Of a stretch of DNA of 64,000 bases, positions 60,324-64,000 are shown in pieces. Position numbers and translations under genes: made by a program. The notes beneath the pieces were generated by a model, which saw only the letters and a program-made list of their open reading frames with translations, did no database searches and was not told the origin of the DNA. Origin of the DNA: Pedobacter sp. Leaf170 (GTDB lineage: Bacteria > Bacteroidota > Bacteroidia > Sphingobacteriales > Sphingobacteriaceae). The stretch is from the NCBI RefSeq assembly GCF_920984665.1, contig NZ_CAKLBP010000001.1:586858-650857 (forward strand), read 5' to 3'. Each line of letters starts with the position of its first letter. Position 1 is the first letter of the stretch.

Positions 60324-60749
60324 ATGAAAACAATTTCTATTCCACTTAAACTTATAAACTTACAAGATGATGGCTTCCACCTTTTGGTGGAAGTTGTTGT
60401 TTTTAAGGAAAAGCATTTTGCCGTTCTGGATACCGGCGCTTCGAGAAGTGTTTTTGATAAATCATTAATTGAAAAGCATCTTGCTGAAACCATCACAGTA
60501 TCTGAAGAAATTAATGCAGCAACACTTTTTACCACTACAACAACCATACAAGCTACTATTCCTGAGTTAAAAATCGGTAGGTTGAAAATTCCTTACTATG
60601 AAACTGTAGCATTTGATTTGCAATCGGTAAGCGATACCTACCAACAATTTGGGCACCCGCCAATTGGCTGTATCATTGGTGGCGATATTCTAATGAAGCA
60701 TAAAGCCATCATTGATTATGAGAATTTGCATCTTATTCTTCAAAAATAA
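60324..60749 (+). CDS. Retropepsin-like aspartic protease
   Basis: A 141-aa cytoplasmic protein with a single retropepsin-fold domain: catalytic Asp36 in HFAVLDTGASRSVFDKSLIEKH, and the flap and C-terminal strands ...PIGCIIGGDILMKHKAIIDYENLHLILQK. With one DTGAS per chain it would act as a homodimer. There is no signal peptide. Bacterial members of this clan-AA group are little studied; the substrate is unknown. Confidence 0.87.
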   Translation: MKTISIPLKLINLQDDGFHLLVEVVVFKEKHFAVLDTGASRSVFDKSLIEKHLAETITVSEEINAATLFTTTTTIQATIPELKIGRLKIPYYETVAFDLQSVSDTYQQFGHPPIGCIIGGDILMKHKAIIDYENLHLILQK

Positions 60750-60808
60750 TCTTCAAACTGATTCTTACGATATTTTAAAAGTCCGTATAACTCCATATTT
60801 GCATCAGC

Positions 60809-61204
60809 ATGAAAAGTGATATTAGAGATAGAAAAGACATTATACTTTTGGTTGATACTTTCTATAAAAAAGTGGAGCAAAACAATAAAATCGGACCAAT
60901 TTTTACGGATGTTGCAAAAGTAGATTGGTTGCATCACCTGCCTAAAATGTACGATTTTTGGGAAAGTATTCTATTTGGAAAAGCAATTTATAAAGGCAAC
61001 CCAATGCTTACACATTTCGATTTGCAGAAGAAAGTTAACTTACATCAAGCTGAATTTGAAGAATGGAAAGGCTTATTTTATAACACTGTTGATGATTTAT
61101 TTAAAGGAACAAATGCAGAAACCATTAAGCAAAAAGCTCAATCGATTGCTGATTTAATGCATTTTAAGCTCAACAATCCTAAACCCAAAATTAATATCGT
61201 TTAA
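60809..61204 (+). CDS. Group III truncated haemoglobin
   Basis: A 131-aa globin: DIRDRKDIILLVDTFYKKVEQNNKIGPIFTDVAKVDWLHHLPKMYDFWESILFGKAIYKGNPMLTHFDLQKKVNLHQAEFEEWKGLF, with the proximal His in the LHQAEFEEW region. Length and pattern fit truncated haemoglobin group III (TrHbO/P-like), possibly binding O2, NO or sulfide. The start ATG at 60809 follows an AT-rich gap. Confidence 0.9.
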   Translation: MKSDIRDRKDIILLVDTFYKKVEQNNKIGPIFTDVAKVDWLHHLPKMYDFWESILFGKAIYKGNPMLTHFDLQKKVNLHQAEFEEWKGLFYNTVDDLFKGTNAETIKQKAQSIADLMHFKLNNPKPKINIV

Positions 61205-61260
61205 AACATTTGTGTCGTTAGGTTGAATATTTTAAATTTAGGTAACCAAACTAATAGAAT

Positions 61261-61800
61261 ATGAAATTTTTAAAAGTATTATTGGGAATTATTGTTGTAT
61301 TGGCAATAATTCTGGTGGTAGGGAGTTTCTTTTTACCCAAAACTTATTCAGTAAGCAGAAGTACAACTATAAATGCTTCAGATAGCGTAGTGTACAAAAA
61401 CATTGCTGATTTTAATCAATTCTACACCTGGAACCCATGGGCAAAAATGGAACCTACAGCCAAAACAACCTTTGAAGGAACGCCATGCGAACCCGGACAT
61501 GTTTACGCATGGGTGGGCAAAGAAACGGGTTCTGGTGAAATGAAAATTTTAAAAGCAGAGCCAAATAAACAAGTAGATATAGATTTGTTTTTTAAAGAAC
61601 CATTTGAAAGCCATGCAGATACAAAATTTGATATTGTACCTGATAATGGTGGCAGCAAAGTAACCTGGACCATGAGTGGCGAAAATAATTTTATAAGCAA
61701 ATGGATGTGTTTGGTTATGGGTGGTATGGATAAAATGATAGGAAAAGATTTTGAAAGTGGTTTAGCATCCTTAAAAGAAAAATCAGAAAAGGGCATCTAA
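61261..61800 (+). CDS. SRPBCC (START-like) family membrane-anchored protein
   Basis: A 179-aa protein: N-terminal membrane segment (MKFLKVLLGIIVVLAIILVVGSFFLPKTYSVSRS), then a SRPBCC/polyketide-cyclase fold (VYKNIADFNQFYTWNPWAKM, GHVYAWVGKETGSGEMKILKAEPNKQVDIDLFF, GGSKVTWTMSGENNF). It probably binds hydrophobic ligands. The stop is followed by a strong terminator. Confidence 0.88.
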   Translation: MKFLKVLLGIIVVLAIILVVGSFFLPKTYSVSRSTTINASDSVVYKNIADFNQFYTWNPWAKMEPTAKTTFEGTPCEPGHVYAWVGKETGSGEMKILKAEPNKQVDIDLFFKEPFESHADTKFDIVPDNGGSKVTWTMSGENNFISKWMCLVMGGMDKMIGKDFESGLASLKEKSEKGI

Positions 61801-61818
61801 ATTCATTTTTTTATAATT

Positions 61819-61849
61819 TAGCCTTTCGTTAAGCGAAAGGCTTTTTTTA
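61819..61849 (+). terminator. Terminator of the SRPBCC gene
   Basis: AGCCTTTCG (61820-61828) pairs with CGAAAGGCT (61834-61842) around a five-base loop, with T run. Confidence 0.9.
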
Positions 61850-61947
61850 TGTTATTTTTTTTGTTGATAAACTTTAATGTTTATTTTACGATAATCTAAT
61901 CAATAAAGATTTGTTAATTCCCTATCCTTTAAATTAATTACTGAAAT

Positions 61948-62625
61948 ATGAATTTGTTAATTGTTGAAGATGAGCCAAATGTGGTTTCAGTAATTTCGAG
62001 AGGTTTAACTGAAGAAGGTTTTGAAGTGAGTATTGCTCCTGATGGTTTAATAGGCAAGCAAATGGCTTTAAATAATGATTTTAGTTTAATTATACTTGAT
62101 ATTATGCTACCCGGCATTAATGGATTAGAATTATGCAAAATTATAAAAGAGCAAAAACCTAATACACCCGTAATTATGCTCACGGCATTAGGTACTACAG
62201 AAAATGTGGTAAATGGATTAGATAACGGCGCCGACGATTACCTGATTAAACCATTTAAGTTTGCCGAGCTTTTTGCCCGGATAAGAACCTTATTAAGAAG
62301 ATATAGCGGCGCTCCTGCTAGCGATCAAATTATTCATATTGCTGATTTGAAGATAAACGTAAGCGCCAAAACCGTTCAGCGAAACAATGAAGATATTATT
62401 TTAACTGCTACTGAATACAGGTTATTGGAGTTTATGGCTAAAAATAAATCGAAAATATTATCTCGGATTGATATTTTAGAGAGTGTTTGGGATATTGATT
62501 TTAACCTCGGCACCAACGTTGTTGATGTATATGTTAATTATTTACGTAAAAAAATCGATAAAAATTACGAACCCAAATTAATCCGTACTGCTGTTGGTTT
62601 GGGTTATGTTTTAAGAGAACAATAA
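61948..62625 (+). CDS. OmpR-family response regulator
   Basis: A 225-aa regulator: receiver domain with acidic VEDEPN and phospho-Asp51 in LIILDIMLPGINGLEL, conserved Lys in YLIKPFKFAELFARI, and a winged-helix DNA-binding domain (about 130-225) with ILTATEYRLLEFMAKNKSKILSRIDILESVWDIDFNLGTNVVDVYVNYLRKKIDK. It pairs with the kinase gene, whose ATG shares a base with its stop (TAATG). The target genes are unknown. Confidence 0.95.
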   Translation: MNLLIVEDEPNVVSVISRGLTEEGFEVSIAPDGLIGKQMALNNDFSLIILDIMLPGINGLELCKIIKEQKPNTPVIMLTALGTTENVVNGLDNGADDYLIKPFKFAELFARIRTLLRRYSGAPASDQIIHIADLKINVSAKTVQRNNEDIILTATEYRLLEFMAKNKSKILSRIDILESVWDIDFNLGTNVVDVYVNYLRKKIDKNYEPKLIRTAVGLGYVLREQ

Positions 62626-63977
62626 TGTCTATCGCCAAAAAAATCACCTTACTTTTCGTAATACTATCTGCAGTAATTATTTCCCTGTTAAGTGGTTTTG
62701 TTTGGTATTTTTCTAATGAATTTGCTTTCGAAGATTTTTATAAACGTTTAGAGGCAAGGGTTAACATTGCGGCTCAAATAAAACTTTACAAAGATGTTAA
62801 CAATAGCGCATACGCTAAAATGCGTAACCAATATTTAGAGCGCCTTCCATCAGAAAGAGAATATATTATTGAAGCCGGGAAAACCGAAAAAAAACTAGAC
62901 AGAGAACTTCCCTCAAGTTTTTATAAAAGAATTAATGCTGGTTTAACTGCAAGGTATAGAACCGATAATCATTTTTATGCAGGTAAATTTTTTAAAAATA
63001 CCTCCGGAAGTTATATAGTAATTGTATCAGCGAATGATCCGGTAGGTTTTAGAGAGCTGAAAGACCTGCAAAAAATCCTAATCATTGGTTTTTTCCTATC
63101 GGTATTTTTATCCTTTATTGTTGGGTGGAAATTTTCTGATTACATGCTTCGCCCCTTACGGAAAATTATTAAAAGCGTAAAGCACATGAAGGCTGAGAAT
63201 TTACACATGCGCCTTGATGTTAAGAAAGGCAAAGATGAAATGACTCAGCTTGCTGAAACTTTTAACAATATGTTAAATCGTTTAGAAACAGCCTTCGAAA
63301 CACAAAACAACTTTATAAGCAATGCTTCGCATGAGTTACGTACACCATTAACGGTAATTAGTGGTGAACTTGAGCTTGCCATAAACACCAAACAGGATGC
63401 AGAAAAGCAACACATAGCCTTAACAAAAATTAAAGATGAAGCCGATAGATTAGAGCACATTCTAACCAGTTTACTAGGCTTGGCACAATCTGGCTTTAAT
63501 GGTAAAAACCAACCCTGGGAATTAGTTAGAGTGGATGAAATTGTTTGGGAAGTTATAGAAGCCGTTAGCTTGGTTCATCCGGAAAATAAAATTGAAGTGG
63601 ATTTGAGTAAACTACCTGAAGATGAAAATCAATTGGTAATCAGAGCCATCAAAAACCTGGTAAAATTGGCCATATCAAACATTGTAAGTAATGCCTGCAA
63701 ATATTCAAATAATAATATAGTCACCGTTTTAATAGAGGCCAATCAAAATACTGTTTATGTGGCGATTACAGATAAAGGTATTGGTATTCCACAATCTGAT
63801 ATTCAGCATATTTTCGAGCCTTTTTACAGGGCATCAAACACCAATGAATTTAAAGGTTATGGCGTTGGCTTACCGCTCTCATTAAATATCATCCGCCTGC
63901 ATCGAGGCAGCATTGGCATCAAATCTCAGGTTGGTGTTGGTACTGAAATTAAGGTAATGATACCAATACATTCCTAA
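62625..63977 (+). CDS. HAMP-containing sensor histidine kinase
   Basis: A 450-aa kinase: two membrane segments (KKITLLFVILSAVIISLLSGFVWYF and LIIGFFLSVFLSFIVGWKF) flank a periplasmic region of about 110 residues; HAMP (about 170-222); HisKA with phospho-His236 in NFISNASHELRTPLTVISGELEL; HATPase with N-box NIVSNACKYSNNN and DKGIGIPQSDIQHIFEPFYR and GYGVGLPLSLNIIRLH. It is translationally coupled to the regulator. No signal is predictable from the short sensor region. Confidence 0.95.
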   Translation: MSIAKKITLLFVILSAVIISLLSGFVWYFSNEFAFEDFYKRLEARVNIAAQIKLYKDVNNSAYAKMRNQYLERLPSEREYIIEAGKTEKKLDRELPSSFYKRINAGLTARYRTDNHFYAGKFFKNTSGSYIVIVSANDPVGFRELKDLQKILIIGFFLSVFLSFIVGWKFSDYMLRPLRKIIKSVKHMKAENLHMRLDVKKGKDEMTQLAETFNNMLNRLETAFETQNNFISNASHELRTPLTVISGELELAINTKQDAEKQHIALTKIKDEADRLEHILTSLLGLAQSGFNGKNQPWELVRVDEIVWEVIEAVSLVHPENKIEVDLSKLPEDENQLVIRAIKNLVKLAISNIVSNACKYSNNNIVTVLIEANQNTVYVAITDKGIGIPQSDIQHIFEPFYRASNTNEFKGYGVGLPLSLNIIRLHRGSIGIKSQVGVGTEIKVMIPIHS

Positions 63978-64000
63978 AAGGGATAAATTTAGGCAGATTT

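Noticed and set aside
1..64000. tRNA or rRNA genes
   Set aside because: No tRNA-like cloverleaf or conserved rRNA segment was found by eye in the intergenic gaps; a covariance search would be needed to be certain.

Overview
The window looks like chromosomal DNA of a Bacteroidota bacterium, most likely Sphingobacteriaceae (Pedobacter-like). The grounds are the AT-rich composition, promoters with the Bacteroidota -7 motif TAnnTTTG, few Shine-Dalgarno sequences, the gliding ABC genes gldA/gldF/gldG, an alpha2-type glycyl-tRNA synthetase, DUF4397 lipoproteins, NamZ, and a DnaE with an N-terminal exonuclease domain. I see no rRNA, tRNA, CRISPR, prophage or transposase. This is mostly core chromosome, with accessory content limited to intergenic repeats and a few small or unknown genes.

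Layout. 1-9700: the start of a heavy-metal P-type ATPase (cut by the window edge), an M13 metallopeptidase, a DUF2625 protein, YjbR/MmcQ, mnmD, an aldo/keto reductase, an AI-2E-type permease, mazG and a YchJ protein. 9700-20900: truA, a LolC/E-type permease, namZ, topoisomerase IB, fmt, hscA, a luciferase-like monooxygenase, DUF4395 and an S1/P1-type nuclease or phospholipase. 20900-29100 (all minus): DedA, two DUF4397 lipoproteins, dnaN, gldG, gldF, an outer-membrane barrel, gldA and a glycerophosphodiesterase. 29300-32000 (minus): a four-gene signalling operon of two unknown membrane proteins, a DesK-type kinase and a NarL-type regulator. 32260-33900: a cytoplasmic subtilase translationally coupled to a small I9-propeptide-like protein. 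34100-43450: glyS, an AraC regulator, short-chain dehydrogenases, CAP, GtrA, an aromatic amino acid hydroxylase, NlpC/P60 and YdeI. 43450-48800: a flavin reductase-like protein and three tyrosine-degradation enzymes (fumarylacetoacetase, homogentisate dioxygenase, 4-hydroxyphenylpyruvate dioxygenase). 48990-57240: DUF58, a PQQ-type sugar dehydrogenase, trxA and dnaE. 57400-64000: DJ-1/PfpI, two lipocalins, mdh, a retropepsin-like protease, truncated haemoglobin, SRPBCC and an OmpR/histidine-kinase pair.

How genes work together. The aromatic hydroxylase with HPPD, HmgA and FAH forms a nearly complete phenylalanine/tyrosine to fumarate plus acetoacetate route; the aminotransferase and maleylacetoacetate isomerase are not in the window. 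GldA, GldF and GldG are the three parts of one ABC transporter. The two two-component systems are each compact and overlapping operons.

The most unusual content is small or intergenic: the subtilase/I9-like gene pair; a family of at least seven structured intergenic elements with a common 3' box; ten perfect TTTAGGG (plant-telomere-like) heptamers next to the MmcQ start and the mnmD promoter; a palindromic REP-like family including a triple ~173-bp tandem array; and a 33-codon ORF followed by a hairpin upstream of hmgA.
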